A DNA stretch of 64,000 nucleotides from contig JAEMWC010000195.1 in NCBI GenBank assembly GCA_016490735.1, positions 975,001 through 1,039,000 of the forward strand. Reading direction: 5' to 3'. Positions 34,801-49,800 of this stretch are shown here, one piece after another. The position numbers were made by a program, and so were the translations under genes. The first letter of the stretch is position 1. Every line of letters starts with the position of its first letter. The DNA comes from Pachyseris speciosa. Lineage: Eukaryota; Cnidaria; Anthozoa; Scleractinia; Pachyseridae. The notes below the pieces were generated by a model. That model was given only the letters and a program-made list of their open reading frames with translations, searched no databases and was not told the origin of the DNA.

Positions 34801-37800
34801 AACACTGGGAAAAATTACGTTCTTACACCATCACAATTTTCTTTTGAGATTTAATGCAGACTCAAATTAAATCACCTCATACAACACATCAGAATATAAA
34901 CCGCAGGCCGCACGGTTTAAAAGGTTTCATTTGATTGCAGCCAACACTGCAGGATTTAATCGTAGACTTAATCTGTAGCTTAAAGTTAGAGTCGTTTTGT
35001 AGAGCGTAAGAAAAAGTTTCTCGGGAATTAGTATTTCCGTATGGTAACCTTCAAGAATTTAAATGGTCTTCAGTGCTCATACTCGGAATATAAGAATGAG
35101 ATTAGTTGACTGGACGTGTGATTCTGGTGGAAAGTGTTCAGAGGCTGTAAACCGAATTCGTGGCGAAACAGCTCAAGTGTTCACTGTTCTACAACACAAG
35201 TTGAAATCATAGCAGGGAAAAGATTGATTGTTGTCAAACTGATACGGTACTGCTGAGGAATATGACCATGATGTGGCAGGGTTGTTACTAAGGTCTTGAG
35301 GTAAACGGAGATATGCCCAACATAGTTGAGAATTCCAGCTATTGAAGTAAAGCCAATATATTTTTTTCTATCGAAGTAGCCGAGATCTATTACAAAATGC
35401 TAACGTGAAATCCATGCTCCCCCACCCCGCGACTCCTAATGACAGCTCTGGATTCTAAGCAGTTGGAGAATCATTCAGAGTAAACTAGAAAATTACTGAG
35501 ATACACTCACTCCATTCCTCTCTACAGAAGACAAAATCGAAGTCGTTTTGGATCAAGCTATACCTTTGATTGCCTATAAATAACGTGGTCATTGATCACA
35601 CAGTGGTGATAAAAGTTTAAGTTTACAAAATATAAGATAACAGACATCAACAAGTGACTGCTCAGAGCGATCCCCTGGACGAAATATCTTTATATCAGAA
35701 ACACCTCGTACGGCAGTGTAAACAGTATCACAGGAAAGGGTTACTCGGCACCTTTTGTTCGAGTCATTACATTTTACCTACAGATCAAACCTTTTATAGT
35801 TTGATAAACAACACTGATTGAAATGAATACTCAGAAGCTTTCGGTGTGGTTTTGGCCTTTTTGCGCTTTTGGGTTTCATCTACATAATCAAACGTTGGAG
35901 GATCTTCCTACAGCAGCCGCTTAGGAAAGCTAGTTTCGTGATTGAAAGTCATGCTCAGTGGCTTTCGCTCGAATACTGTCCTGTAGGATTTCATCCACAG
36001 ACTGAAAAGGTATAGCATCTTTTTACAGTATAATGAACAGATCATTTGGAAAGCACTGTTCAATAGCGGATTTGAATGGTCGCACTTCAGGTTTTCACGT
36101 ACAGACCCTTGATTCTTAACCACCTTTTAAAGCCTGATCAGCTGCCTGATTGAACGCCATGCTTATTAGCTTTCGTTTGAATACTTGAACCTTAGAATTT
36201 AATCCACATACTCAAAAGTTACAGACCCTTTTTACAGCATAATAAAAAATCCGTTTGGAAAGTACACAGACTCTGAAGTCTATGAAGTCTGATCAGTTGC
36301 CTGATTGAAAGCCATGCTCTCTAGCTTTCGTTTGATATTTGCCCTTTAGGATTTAATCCACATACTCTTTATGCAGTATATAATAATGCCACTTGGGGAG
36401 CACTGCTCAACTTTGATATTACTGGACTCTGAAGATTGTACCACCTTCTTGAATCTGATTAACTCCCTGAATGAAAGTCTTCTGTTCAGTAGCTTTCGTT
36501 TGAATACTCACACTTTACAATGTCTCCCACAGACTTTCTAGATAGAGCATCCTTTTCTGCATAATCGAAAGTAACAGCATGGAAAATATAAAACAGTATC
36601 ACTTTTGTAAGAGTTGTAGATTCATTGTGATGTTTAAATTGTTTTCTTTTAGATAACCAACTCAAAACTCAGAAGAAGCCCCAACAGCCTAACAAACAGA
36701 ATCCCATGAAGATTCTTAACGCTCAAATGGTGCCTTTTATTTCAAGAATCTTCTCAAAATCATATCCCTCGAATCAAAAAGTAATACATTCTTGTGCAGC
36801 ACCTGCAACGCACGACTGATCAAAAAGCTTACATCTAAGGCAGACATGTTTTTAAATTTCATCCATTCACAAGCTCTTAAAGACGGAACCAGTTTTTATA
36901 AAGCAATAAACAGCACAAAAGGAAGAACTGGTCAGTAGCTTTCATTTGAATGGCCAGGACCACGTTCATTGCTCAAACACCATGCTCTTTGTTGTGCCCT
37001 GGGCTCGATTATTTCAACAAGTTGATGAGATTTCTCAATCTTCTTTGACCTTCAGTAAAAGACGATTGAGATGAAAAGCAAGTTGTAGTAGTAGGTAAAC
37101 AAAAATGAAAAAAGGGAAAAGAAGATGCAGCAACAGTCTCTCTCTCTCAAAAGCCTTGAACTGTAAACTTGCCCAGTTCCTAAGCTGTTGCCGCCACAGT
37201 CAAGGTCGATTGACTGTTTCTTTCCTGAGTAAGGAACAATTTTCCTAAAAGTGTTCATTTACATTTCCTGAACTACTGACTGGCGGCAATGGAGAAACAA
37301 TCAGCAGTAGAAGAGAGGAACTGTTCATTGACTCTTAAGAGGCCATTCTTTGGTATTTCTCTTAAGAAACTAAATCACATTCTGCTGTCTAAAAAACAGT
37401 ATCACGGGAATGGCTTACACTTGCGTGTTTTGCACATGGCTTAGAAACACGTACAGCAGAGTAAACAACTGCTTCTGATTAGCTTTCATTTGTCATGTTG
37501 CTATCTCGAATTTCATCAACAGACATAAAATGACAGAACCAACATGTACAGCATCACAAGCTGCACCATGGAAAAGCATGGACAGATAACTAACGTTAGA
37601 TGGTTACCTTTCAAGAGATTCTGTTTACATTCATATAAATGTTAGGACCTCCTTCTACAAAGCTCAATAGCTGCCATGTCAGGGGCCTCACTGATTTCAC
37701 TTTTAAGAACCAGCTTGAAGACAGCATAATAAACTACACCACCGGAAAGTCCTGCTTTCATTTGCTCCAATTTGAACGATTGCAGGTCAGAATTTCTTTC

Positions 37801-40800
37801 GCAGACTAAATTAATGTAAATAACATCTTGTACAGCATGCAATGAACAGAGCAAATAACAGCTCAGTGAAGCAGTGGTATGTTCATTTCTTTTCGACGTT
37901 TCTTTTGGACGATTTCATCCTTACATGTATTAAACAGGAATTGTGCTGCTCAGTGGTTTCATTTTTTTGCTGACCAACGCCAACCACATGGCATACTTGT
38001 GGTTTGACTCAAGGACGCGTGAAAGGTCGCAGTGGTTTCATAGAAGACAAAACGTCTCTGTTGAGGTTTAGCCAGATTAGTTCGTGTGATGGATGTGTGA
38101 CTGGAATGCAAAATTTTGCAAACACGTACCTGAGCAACCACTAAAAACTGCCTTAGTTTCGGTCGGGAACGAACAAGTATGCACGAGCACAAACACTGAG
38201 CCATTGTGTCAAAGGTTGCTAGTTGAAAGCCACAAGAGTTGAAGAGGAAGGATTGATAGTAGAAGAGGAGCACAGCGTACAGAACTAATGTGATCAATCG
38301 GCGCGAAAAAAAATATTCGTTGAAAACTTGGCACACTTGGCATAGCATGTTGTTAAAGTTCACCAACTGAAGTGGGAAACTTTAGAAACCTAAATTCCTT
38401 CCTTTCAGAAGCAGTTGTTTATTGTTTATTGTGCGTGAAATCGTGTATGCAGAATTTAACTCAAGGAGGTCAACAGTATACCTAATCGCACGCGTGTCGC
38501 AAACGTGTATATGCATGTTCAGGGCACCGCTGAGGTCCATTAACATGTGATACGACTACTGGCGGTCCAGTTAGGACACAATTGATCAGAAAAATACTGA
38601 GGACTACTTTTTCTTATGCAGTGGCTTGAGTTATTTCCAATTTGAACAAACTCGCAGTGTCTTGTTGTTTATATCTGACCGTATTGTGTAGGGAGTATTA
38701 GAAATAATCCAAATTAAAACTTACTTGAAGAATCTGGATACAATCAGACTAATTTGAATGCTTTTATGGGATTTCAGCTTGACAATATAATTACATTCTT
38801 CCATGTACTGGTGGAAAAAATAACCTGTTAATTAAGTACAAAATATAATGTACACACTTGCTCTACTGTAGGTTGGGCAGTGTTTCAAAAACTGGTTTTA
38901 TTATTTCAGTTAATTATCATGTTTTAATTTGACTTTGATATTTGTAATTTGCCGCAAAATATTTTGCGTTAATTGCTTTTTAATCCTAATTTCGAGAGAC
39001 GTACACCGGTACTTGCTGTTTTTTTTATTTATAGTGTTGTATGTATCCATAAATAGGTCTTCCAAAAATATTGGGGTCACGACTGTATCAGTTTCACATT
39101 GTGTGCAAAGATATCCCCTTTTGTCTCCAATTGCTTTGCAACCTGCATTTTACCCAATTTGGTTTAAAGTGACTTCTGGCAAATAGATGAAAATCTAAGA
39201 CTGACTTATTCAATTAACGCTACCGACAGTACGTTTTGTGATGTTGTTTTGGTTATGTTTGCTGCAATCCTAGAAGGCAAAAAAGGCAAATGATTAGCAG
39301 TTTCCTGCGTTACTGTTCGTAATGCTGTACAAGATGGATTTAAAGTTTTGAGTCTGTGCATGAAATGTTAAGGCGTGATTACTGTGGTGAAAGTAATTAG
39401 GCATTCCTGTCATTGCACGCAGTTCAGTTTTCCAGACGTCCAAGGTCAACCACCCGACAAAGGACAAAGGATAAACATGCATGAAATCCTTGCAGTCAGA
39501 GAAGCGGCCAAGATTTTTATTGTAGTCCACTGTCATAAATAGCTTAGTCCTTCTTGTACTGAGCTGTGATGGTGAGGTGGAAGGGGGCGGATGAACTGGT
39601 TCCTGTCAATTATTTTAACTTGGCTTTACAGTCCCGTTAGATATATAGCATTTTCTAGTTAGAATTCTTGCGATTACAAAATTCCTAACATTTGCGAAAA
39701 GCACAGCTTCCGGAGGCACGTGGGAAAAAAACTGGTAAATGCATTCATGGTAAAGGTGACATGAAGCTGACATTAATGTAACTGTCTTTTAATAACTATT
39801 GATCGTGTGCTCATTTTCACTGGCTACTGATTCTTGTTGGATAAACCAGACCACTCCTTTTAGCCTGGAATATTTTTCTATTTTTTGTTGTCTTAAATTT
39901 TGCCATATGAAACATTACAGCATTATATTAAGTAATTTATTCACTTATATAAGGGCAAGGAATTCTCCAGAAACCAAGGGGCCTTGTTTAGTGAGGACCC
40001 CCCGGAAATAGTTTCTACTTAGCTCCCCTTACACACAGCTATTTAGGCTGTATGAGGCACGTTACAAGAATCTAGGAACGATTTTGGTTTGAATCTTCTT
40101 GTGTTTCGCACTGGTCTGATTTTGGAAGGAAGTGTTGTGTCCTGAAATAATATTGTCGTATGCTTGATATTGGTGCTGCAGGCGTGAGCCCTGTAGGAGT
40201 CGGTTGATGCTCTAAGTAATTGTGAGTTTTGTGCTGCTAAGTTTGAAATATACCGTGTTATGACATAAGAAAGGTTTTCGACTATTGGTGGAATTATTGT
40301 TCTAAATTGCATTTTTAGTTAGCATTTTTAGTTAGTTGAAAGGGGCCCTGTCACGTAATTTGGATCCGAACCTACTAAACATATGTTTGCAACAGTCGAA
40401 CATTAAATACAGTTTCCGTACTTAACATGTGCATTGAAACTATTTGCGGTTGTCTATGGCCATAGCCTCCTTCGCAGTCGTTGTTTGTGTCGGTTCTATT
40501 CTCCCTCCCCACCAACGTCTGCTGAACCGAGCCGAACATTCCATTCGCATTGTGTCTGAGTATCCAATCAGGAGGGAGAATAGAACTGACACAAACAACG
40601 GCTGCGAAGGAGGCTTCTATGGCCTCGGATGACAAGGAGGAAATAAACTACTTTTTCAAGTTTTATCATCGCCATAAAATAATACTAGTTTTTTTTTTAC
40701 CGTCCAAGAAATATAATTTGCAATCTGCCTCTTTTTGTTACACAGGCCAGTCATGTGACAGAAAAAGTACTTCACAATTTGAACTGACTTATAACAGGAA

Positions 40801-43800
40801 TTGCCGTGACAGTACCCCTTTAACTTGCAGTCTTCTGTTTCGATGTTTTGTTTTTAACATGCGTGGCAGTGAGGGTAATAGTCCAGTTTCGAGTTCGTCG
40901 TGACCGCTGAATAAAAGTACTGACAACGCATTTGCACACCGTTAGCCTCGACCTAAAGTAAAATATTCACAAATACCGGCGGGAAGGTGTCAGAAATTTG
41001 AAAATTAAATAATAGACAGAGAAGCAAACAGGTCATCTTCTCGCTGGAATTTGTGAATATTTTACTTTAGGTCGAGGCTAACGGTGTGCAAATGCGTTAT
41101 CAGTACTTTTATTCAGCGGTCATGGCGAACTCGAAACTGGACTATTTTAAAGCCGCTTCATTTCAAATGAATGCATGTTTGTTGATTTTTGCCAGGTACG
41201 TACTGATGAGTGTAGGCGGCTGCTACACAGACTTTCATATAGACTTTGGCGGAACGTCCGTGTGGTACCACATCATGAAGGGCAAGAAGGTAAGTGAAAG
41301 CAAATAAATTCATGGTACTTAGCTTTGTGAACGCAATGACGAAGGCAGGTATCAGTCCATAACACAAACTACGCTGGAAAAAAAATCGGTGTTTTCATGC
41401 CGGGAACTGCGGGAACCGCGCGAAAAGTTTGCCGGTTCCTGTTTTAGTGATTTTTTTTTTCACAAATCGTTAAATTATTTCCCGCAAACCATTGTTTGGT
41501 CCCGCACTTATCCTGCAGAATTTTCTAGTATATTGAAATTTATGTTAAAGTTCAGAAACACGAACAGTTCGTAGAAGAGTTATTTCAGTTTTCGTGATTG
41601 ATTCCAAATGCAACTAAAATAAATGTTGTCTCTAATTTCGCTTATAATAGTAACGTGACCTTTTTATACAAAAGGTAGAGAAAAACATCTACGAACTGCC
41701 AACCTCTCGATCTACTGACCGAAAATCCGACAAAACGTCGAACGCCCTAACTAGTGCATCCAAGTGCCTTCCACAGAAAGGAACAGCTTCCCACAAGTTT
41801 ATCCACCGAGTCTTGTACTAAAATCTTTTCAAACTTTGCAGGTGTTTTGGCTGATTCCACCGACCGAAAAGAACCTGTACTTGTACGAGCAGTGGGTTTT
41901 GTCTGGAAAACAGCAGAACGTCTTCTTTGGCGACCAAGTGGAAAAGTGTTGTCGCACTTACCTGGAAGCAGGGGACACGTTCTTGATTCCCACAGGTTAG
42001 ACACGAGTGAGACTAATATTACGCTGAAATGAAATGAAGTGAAGTGATAGATGATATTTATTCAACTTCCTGTGCGAGGACTGTTTTAGTTTCTTTAATC
42101 CTGAGAATAATAGGGTGAAATCTAGAACGAGGTGTGGTGGAATTGCTTCCCACGCTAACGCTTAGATGACGCAAAAATTCGCGAAGAAATTATCCGTACT
42201 GACTAACGCAACGATGGACCAAGTAATTGATTGATTGATTGTGTATATAATCTGGAGTCATGTCATAACTTTATACTGTAATCTGGTTTACAGGGTGGAT
42301 CCATGCTGTCTTTACTCCAGATGACTCTCTTGTGTTTGGCGGTAATTTCATCCACAGTTTTAACATCCCAGGACAAATTAAAATCAGTGAGATCGAGGAC
42401 AATACCAAGGTAAATGATACATGTCTTACGTATTCATACATCTACACGCGTTTCACCCCGGCTCTCCCCCAGCATTTGTTCTTTGTAGAAAATCTTATTA
42501 TTGTGAATTTTGGAGATTGCCATGGACCTTGAGTCATTTGATAATCGGTCAGTGTTTTACGTATTAACTTTACCCTTCTTCACCAGGTCCCCCTCAAGTT
42601 TCGCTATCCGTTTCTTGCTCAAATGATGTGGTATGCTGCGGACAAGTACTGTCGACTTTTGGAGAAAGATAAAAAAGAACGAGGTTTAACCTTGACACCG
42701 AAGAAAGATCAGAACAAGCCGAACGCTGCAACGCCTAAGACAAAAGAAGAAGTCAGTGCTAAAGCAAAGTCATCAAACAGGCGAGCCGCAAAAACTGATT
42801 TGGAAGAAAAGAAAGAGGAAACAAGCTCTTCAGTAACGAACGAACGACTTGAAGAAGACGCGAAGGAGACGCCAGGCCGACGGAGATCAAGCCGAGTTGC
42901 TAAGAATGAGGCGATCGCAAGACAAGCGCAGGAGAGCGAAGAGAAAGAACAGGCTGGAAAGAAAGAGGAAAGTGAAGGAGTCAACTCGAAGAAGAGACCT
43001 TCAAAGAAAAGCAAAGACGAAGAGGAAAAAATGGAAGTAAACGGTGAACATGCCAACGAAAATGGCGAGGACGAACATGATACACCTGAGAAAACTGAAG
43101 GAAAGGAAGAGAGAGAGGAAGTGAACCCATGGCGCCCTGTGTATCTCACACGGTTTGAAGTTGATGGCTTGAATAAGTTGATAGGAAAGCTTAGGACGTG
43201 GCCTCAGGCTATGAAGAATGTTCCGTCAAGTGTGGAAGATCCTTACGGACTGTTGGATAGACTGGAGGTTTGTGTTGCTGAATGGCTTTGGAAAATACAA
43301 ATAAAAATTCTAATGTTACACAGCATTGAATTTTCGGAGAATCCATGGAAAATACTCTTCCGAATTTGGCCCTTTACTTCAGAGGTTCTTTAGCTCGAAA
43401 CTAGCCTGTTCCGGGCTCTCAGATATTTGGGGCGAGCGAAGAGCGAAACATATCTGAGAGCCTGGTACAGGCTAGCTCGAAGCCGGGCTACCATCCTAAT
43501 TTCTGCCTAGAACATCAGAAAGTACTGCTGAATATAAATAAATGGTCATACTTAAGGATTTCAACAACCGGTTTCGGTTAAACATGGGTTGTAAACTGCA
43601 CAGCGAGGTAGTGCTCCTTAGAAGCCCCAAATTCGATGGTTATGCTTAAGAATTTTTTCTTTTCGAAGATCCCCATTGCACAGAACGATGAAATAGGACA
43701 TCAGAATTCCCAGTCGCTTTCTCTTAGCTTTTCCTGAGATTTTCACAATAAGATTTCATCGTCAGACTGAAAATGTAGAAGCCCCATATTTGATTGTCTG

Positions 43801-46800
43801 CCCGATACGGCAAGCGACTGTCTTTGGAAAATCGTTGTCTTGTCTGCAGAGAATTTCCGGAAATGTTTCGGGATTAAAACATCAATATCGGCGGTGTTGA
43901 CTGTTACAGCGAATTGCATATGGGAGGGTGTGTATTCCCAATCATACTAAGTCCTCTAGCGTCGGGTGCCCTCTTGTTTGACAGTTCAGAATGCCTGTTA
44001 ATTTGGCACGTCTGAAAATAGAGTTCTATATTCAGTGACACCTCGATGACATAACTACTAACTTGGCTAAAGTACATTATCAGCCTAGATTTCCGTTACG
44101 GAAAGTAGAGTGGACTCCCTTTTCTCAAGTCTATTTAGAAGCTTATGAAGAGATCGGTGTCAAATCCGACCATACTGTAATATATAACCCTACTTCGCCC
44201 TATCTCTTTATGTGTGTGCATAGCTTTTAAGCCTCAGTTAAGTCCGAAGGAATGATGCTCGAATTATTTGGGACATTGGACAGAAAGGACAATGGCAAGA
44301 CTGCAATGTTATGTTGTGTGTAATTTCAGCTGACATTAGGGACCTTTAGATTTGACTACGAGATCGAGTACGAGTACGACTTTTTAATCGTGGTTAGCGT
44401 GCTTTACATATTAATAAAGCACTTCGTATATCAATCCTGTTTCTTAAATCTTATTTTCTGTTATTAAGCAATAAGGAAGAGTAAGGGATCTGTGGAGGTG
44501 ACTGGTTTGAAGTTTGAAAGTCGTACTCGATCTCGTACTCGCACTCAAAACGTAAGTCCCCTATTATGTCTCTGGACGACCGTGGGCTCGAGAGGACTGA
44601 GAATCTTTTTTCTCGAGCTTTTCGAGATAATGGTAGTTCACTTACTGAAAACTTACGCTGTTCGTTTAGGAGCTGGTCGAACTGCATCAAGGAGATAATC
44701 CAACTCTAGCGGCCTCGGGGCTGCAGCATCTCTTACAGATTGACCGACCAATCCAGGTAATGCCCTGCATAAGCACATTCCACTCTGTTCATTTGTCCAG
44801 CATTGTCACCGGTTTGTCATGTTCAAGATAAAACTGACCCCTCCCCCCACCCCAGTCGATTGTAACAATTTTCAGTCTAAAACCAAATAACCGTTGTAAA
44901 TTTCACATCGACTGACAAGCCGGTAGAAAAAGAAGAGTATAGTCAAATTCAAAGAAATGCCCTGTAGGAGACGAGTTCCTTATTTCAGGGATGCACAAAA
45001 AAAAAAAAAAAAATGCTGAGAAAAGCGGTTCGCTGGTTCTCACATTATGCAACCGGGCACCCATAGAGACAATATGGAGTGAAGAGTCTCGTCTAAGTGA
45101 TGCACCCACGTTTCTACAGCCTTAACTGATTTACGTCCATAAAACCGCCACTCCAAGCAGAGAATGTACAGTATCCTTATCCTCATGGCAAGACTACAAG
45201 GTATCTTTCACACCTTTCATCTTCTTTTTCGTAGAAGAAACCGCCTGCCAAAAAGCATGGTCCCAGAGGACCAATGGTTGGCACAAAGGTCGGCCCAGGG
45301 ATCAGGCGTCGGCGCACGCGGTGCGGTCAATGTGACAACTGCCAACGAGATGACTGTGGCGAGTGCAAAACCTGTAAAGATATGAAGAAATTCGGAGGGC
45401 CTGGAAGAATGAAACAGTCCTGCCAGATGCGAGTTTGCACTGAGGTATGTTAGGTTATCATTGAAGTTCGCCTTGATTTTTTAGAATCTAATGCCCACTC
45501 TCGGTGTTTGTTTTTTCCACTGGTTAAGGTGAAATGTAAGGGCAAGAAAGAAAAAAGTCCTATTTTTTAGAGTCAGATTTGTGTGTTTGCTGTGTGTGTA
45601 GTAAGAACAATTTCTGTATTGCTCAGATAATTTCGTTCAGTCAGAACTCGTGGTGGGTTGTAACCACCTCTTTGTTTTCTTGTGTTTTTTCTCTCTTTTA
45701 CACAGCCCTGATTACCTCTGCTGTGATAAGGCCAGGGTAATAAGCCCGGTTCGCTTTGTGGCTCTCAGGTTAAATCCCTCTAAAACACGGTCATATTAGC
45801 TTCTCTCCCATTGACAATACCCCTAACCCTTTGGGCAAGATCTACTTCAATTCATTTGCATTTGTTTTTCACTAAGCTTTCGATGTGTAGCCCCATTCAA
45901 TGTGGTGTCGTGATGTATTGTCTCTCAAACGAGTCTGTTAATATATTGTTATTAGCCGAACCTACCGACCTGTGTACGATGTTTGGTGTGTAACAAAGAG
46001 AACACGGAAGACCATCCTCTGATGGAGTGCAGGCTTTGTGGTGAAATAGTGCATCCGTCGTGTCTTGAGGACAACAATGCACCCTGTAAAATGGTCACAG
46101 AGATTAACAATTGCTGGGAGTGCCCAAAATGCTACAAGGACGGAGCGGTAAGTCATATGTGCAATGTGGGTGCAAAACCTTTTTTAGAAGCTCTCACTTC
46201 AGAAATCAATTTGACACTTAAAATTTAGCGAAATGAAAACTCGCGTGCCTTTAGGGTTAGTGTCCAAGTTGTTTGCCTCAAACAGAATTGAGTTTGATTT
46301 ACTTTGGCTAATGTTAATTCCTAGCCAACTTACGGATCCTCCGAATTAACATTCAACACATGTTATGTAATGTTAATAAATGAGCAGGAGTGTTTTATCA
46401 AGTTTAAAATACGAGGCGCAGCCGAGTGTTTTAGGACTTGATAAAACACGAATTGCGGTCAGTGTCATTTCATTTTGAGATCGTTGGCATTATCACAGTC
46501 TGCCTGCTAAACGTCCGCTCATCAGACCTGAATGTTCTCTCTGTCTGTTACATGTCAGTTCACTCGCCTGTGCCTTACAATGAGAAAAGAAAGGGAGCAG
46601 GCACACTGTGCAAACCGAAAGAAAGGAAAATAAATTTTGTCATGTGTCTTATCTCTGTAGACGTCTTCTGCTGGAGAGGTCACTTGTTCACCTGCCAAGA
46701 AACGAAAGGTAACGAACTGATACAAACAAATTTAGATGGAAAATCAAGAGACCAAGAATATCCCATAACTGCTTCTAATTTATGAACTAATTTGTTTCTG

Positions 46801-49800
46801 CAGGCAAGCCCATTGAAAGATTCTTCGAAAAAGGTACATTTATTATTCCTCCACGCCAAGTGGAGCATACGCCCTCCTAAGAGGTTTCCAGGGACAGGTG
46901 GTCATCCCGTCGCCCAGAGTTATCAGTACAAAAGTTTTAACAAAGATACTTCGTCCGTAACTCATCTTTCTGTAGCTTTGCTGGATTTTAAGCTTATTAT
47001 GTGTCTGAAAAGTGAAACTGTTTTTGCTTTGCCAGTACCTCTCTCATTGCGCCTTAATAGCTGATTATCTGTGACGGTTTTCTTCAGGTGCACACCGACA
47101 CACACATCTTGGGTCAGAAACGTGAAAAGACAGCGGAAATAAAGCATTATGTTTCAACTAAGATATCCACTTCGATATGTTAAATCCTATGTTGGCCCAG
47201 ACGACCACCGATTACAGTGTATGGGTGTTAGTAGAACTTCCGTTAGGAACATTTAGGAAAGACCCCGTGCAGATGTATGAAATACATCCGTGAACGAACA
47301 AGTAGTCATGATATTCCAGTTGTTTCGTTGCCTTTTTACAAGTTATTGCATGAATTTTATACGAGTACCTTATCTCGCAATTTCAGATGAAAAACGGACA
47401 CCATGCTGGAATCGACAAACATTCGGTAAGTTCATTGATAAATAGCAGCGATTCATTCTAAAGTTATTCGATAGCTCGATAGTTCACTTTGGATAAGCCA
47501 GGGATTGAGAGTGGCGCGTGAAGGATTGTGGGATTGTTTGGAGGGACTCAATTGTTTCTTCGCAATACGAGCCCCCCCCCAAACAATTCCACAATCGCTT
47601 GCGCGTCCTCTCTTTCACAGTCGTTTCAAAAGTGAGCTATTGTTAGTGATCCGGTTTCTCTGGAGCTGGCCTCCGCTGTGAGCCTGATAAGGTCCCGGAT
47701 CGAGCGAAGTCGAGACTGAGCACTTTTTGAAAGCCCATGGCAGTTTCGTCGACCAAAGCGCATCAATAGTAATGTTCAAAAGAGACCGAGGAATCTGAAG
47801 GTCATCGCTAAACGAGGAAACGATGTTTTCAGAAAATTGTTGTGGAAGCAAACGTTTCCACGTCGAGCTACCTGACAAAAGCATTTCTGAAGCAAAATTT
47901 CTATCTTTGGAAACAGAGAATGGTTCTTGAACTTGAATGGACTCAAGAACAATTTTGCTCGCCGGTCGCAAATGTTGTTCTTTGAAGCGTTTCTCGGCTC
48001 AACCATTTTAGAAGAAACAATGTCTTCGCAGCAGCGTCTCATGGTGTAGCCAGACCAGAAATGAAAGCGGGTTCAAATTGGCGACCAACAGACCATATAC
48101 AACGGGCCATGAAGACGTACACATGTCCAAACACGCGAAAACCGCTCTGGACAACCTGCAGATCTGCAAAATAGTCTAGCAGTCAATTTTGTCTTAACCG
48201 TCCGAAAAAAGTATAGTCTGCGCTGGAGAAAAGTGGGGTGCGAGTTAGAGTAACGCGCGCGAAGGAGTAGATACGCGAGCAGACGCGCGAGGAGAAGACA
48301 CCTCCTCGCGTGTCTCGTCCCTCGCCCGCATCGCTAAGAGTCGCGCTCTTTTTTTTTTTTTTGCGTGTACTTGTTCAGGTTGTTGGTCAGTTCGTAGAGG
48401 AAGATCACTGGGATTCAAGTTTCCCCTCTTAGTAAGCCACAGTGGATTTAATCACTGCCAACTTTTGTTGTGGGAAATAAGCTTAAGTAGTTTGCAAGCA
48501 ACATTTATTTCAAAACGCTCGCGTTCTCAACTTATCATTCATTACCAAGTACATATTCTTTTTTCAAATGTTCTTCGCACTGACCTCTTTACGAGAATCA
48601 GTAAGTTGTAGTAAACTCGAGCGGTAAAGCCGCTAGAAACCAGGGCGCAAGGGCGCTATTTCTTAATCCCAGATAGTGAACCCAACTTTTTTCGAAGTAA
48701 AAAAAAACTGTACGCATTCTCCGCACAACCTTGAGAAAAACCCAATCAAATCTCCCTCAGTCGGCGCTGATTCACAGAGGTGATTAGAAATCGCCCTTGT
48801 GATCGGAACAGAAGTCACCGGTGAAACATTTTCCTCAATATTCGCTTTAGTCTTCGTTTGCAGTTGCTTGCGTCCTGTGGCCTGTTGTAAAAAATATTCC
48901 ATGAATTTTTGGCATCCACGAGAAGAGGGTCTTGGTCTTGTATGTTCGGAGAAAAGATAGCTTTATAAAACTGAATTCCAAAAACTCACCTCCAGATTCG
49001 TTTTCCTAATTGACAGGATGACTGTGATGTGAAACTTTCGCCTCAGAAATCAATCGGGACCGTGACAACACCGTTAAGTATGTCAGAGTGTTGCTGGAAC
49101 TGCTATTTAGCTACAGTACTGACTCTTCCCAACTCGTCCGGCCTCCTGTTAGATTGTTTGCCCACCCGAACCTCCAATATGGCTACCTCTTCTCAGTGGT
49201 CCCTTTTCAACATAAAGTTCACAGATAAACTAGTCTAGTTTCTCTAAGTTGGATTATCATATTGCAGTTGGTTTTTTTCACTTTCTTCAAAATGCTGCAT
49301 ATCTCCACTTATCATGAATTGGAAAGTGAATTTAAAATTGTATCAACTAGTTTTACGTTTAATTTGTCTTCGATTTCGCTGACTTGTCGGTCGGAATTAA
49401 ATATCGTGAAATGCTGTTCCGTTTTTCTTTTTCCTTCACTTCCAGTCTCCCATCCAAGACAAAAAAGTAAAATAAAACACAAACTGAATTGTAAAAACAA
49501 ATCGCTATCCCATTCGGTTTATGGGCTGTTTTATGTTATTACAACCCCTTTTATGCATGTGGTGATACCGAAGAAGAGTGACAATAATTAGGGCCGGTTT
49601 GGATTCTCATTTCATCACCTGATAGTAACGGAGATTCCCATCAAGTAGTTTATTTAATAGATATACATGAATTGTTTTTGTGTTTTTGCTTGTCTTGTAA
49701 AATGTGGCTCCTTTTAATTTGTCTTTCACGTTCCTTGCAGAAGAACAAAATGGAGAGCGAGTCCTCAGACGAAGAAAGTGACGCTTCCCCTGCTGCTGAT

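Larger units (their letters stand above)
33026..41195 (+). other. KDM2 intron 6 (8.2 kb), splits the JmjC domain
   Basis: Largest intron. Carries old tandem repeats at 35890-38000, a TIR element at 40337-40823 and a long hairpin at 40877-41146. A 135-codon antisense frame (38366-37959) lacks any family signal and is not called. 33026-35890 and 38000-40336 show nothing further. Confidence 0.75.

Noticed and set aside
37959..38366. 135-codon antisense frame in KDM2 intron 6
   Set aside because: No family motif or splice support, and it overlaps decayed tandem repeats. A frame of this length is expected by chance in 64 kb.
42709..43149. 146-codon minus-strand frame rich in Ser and Phe
   Set aside because: Shadow of the Lys/Glu-rich KDM2 exon 10.
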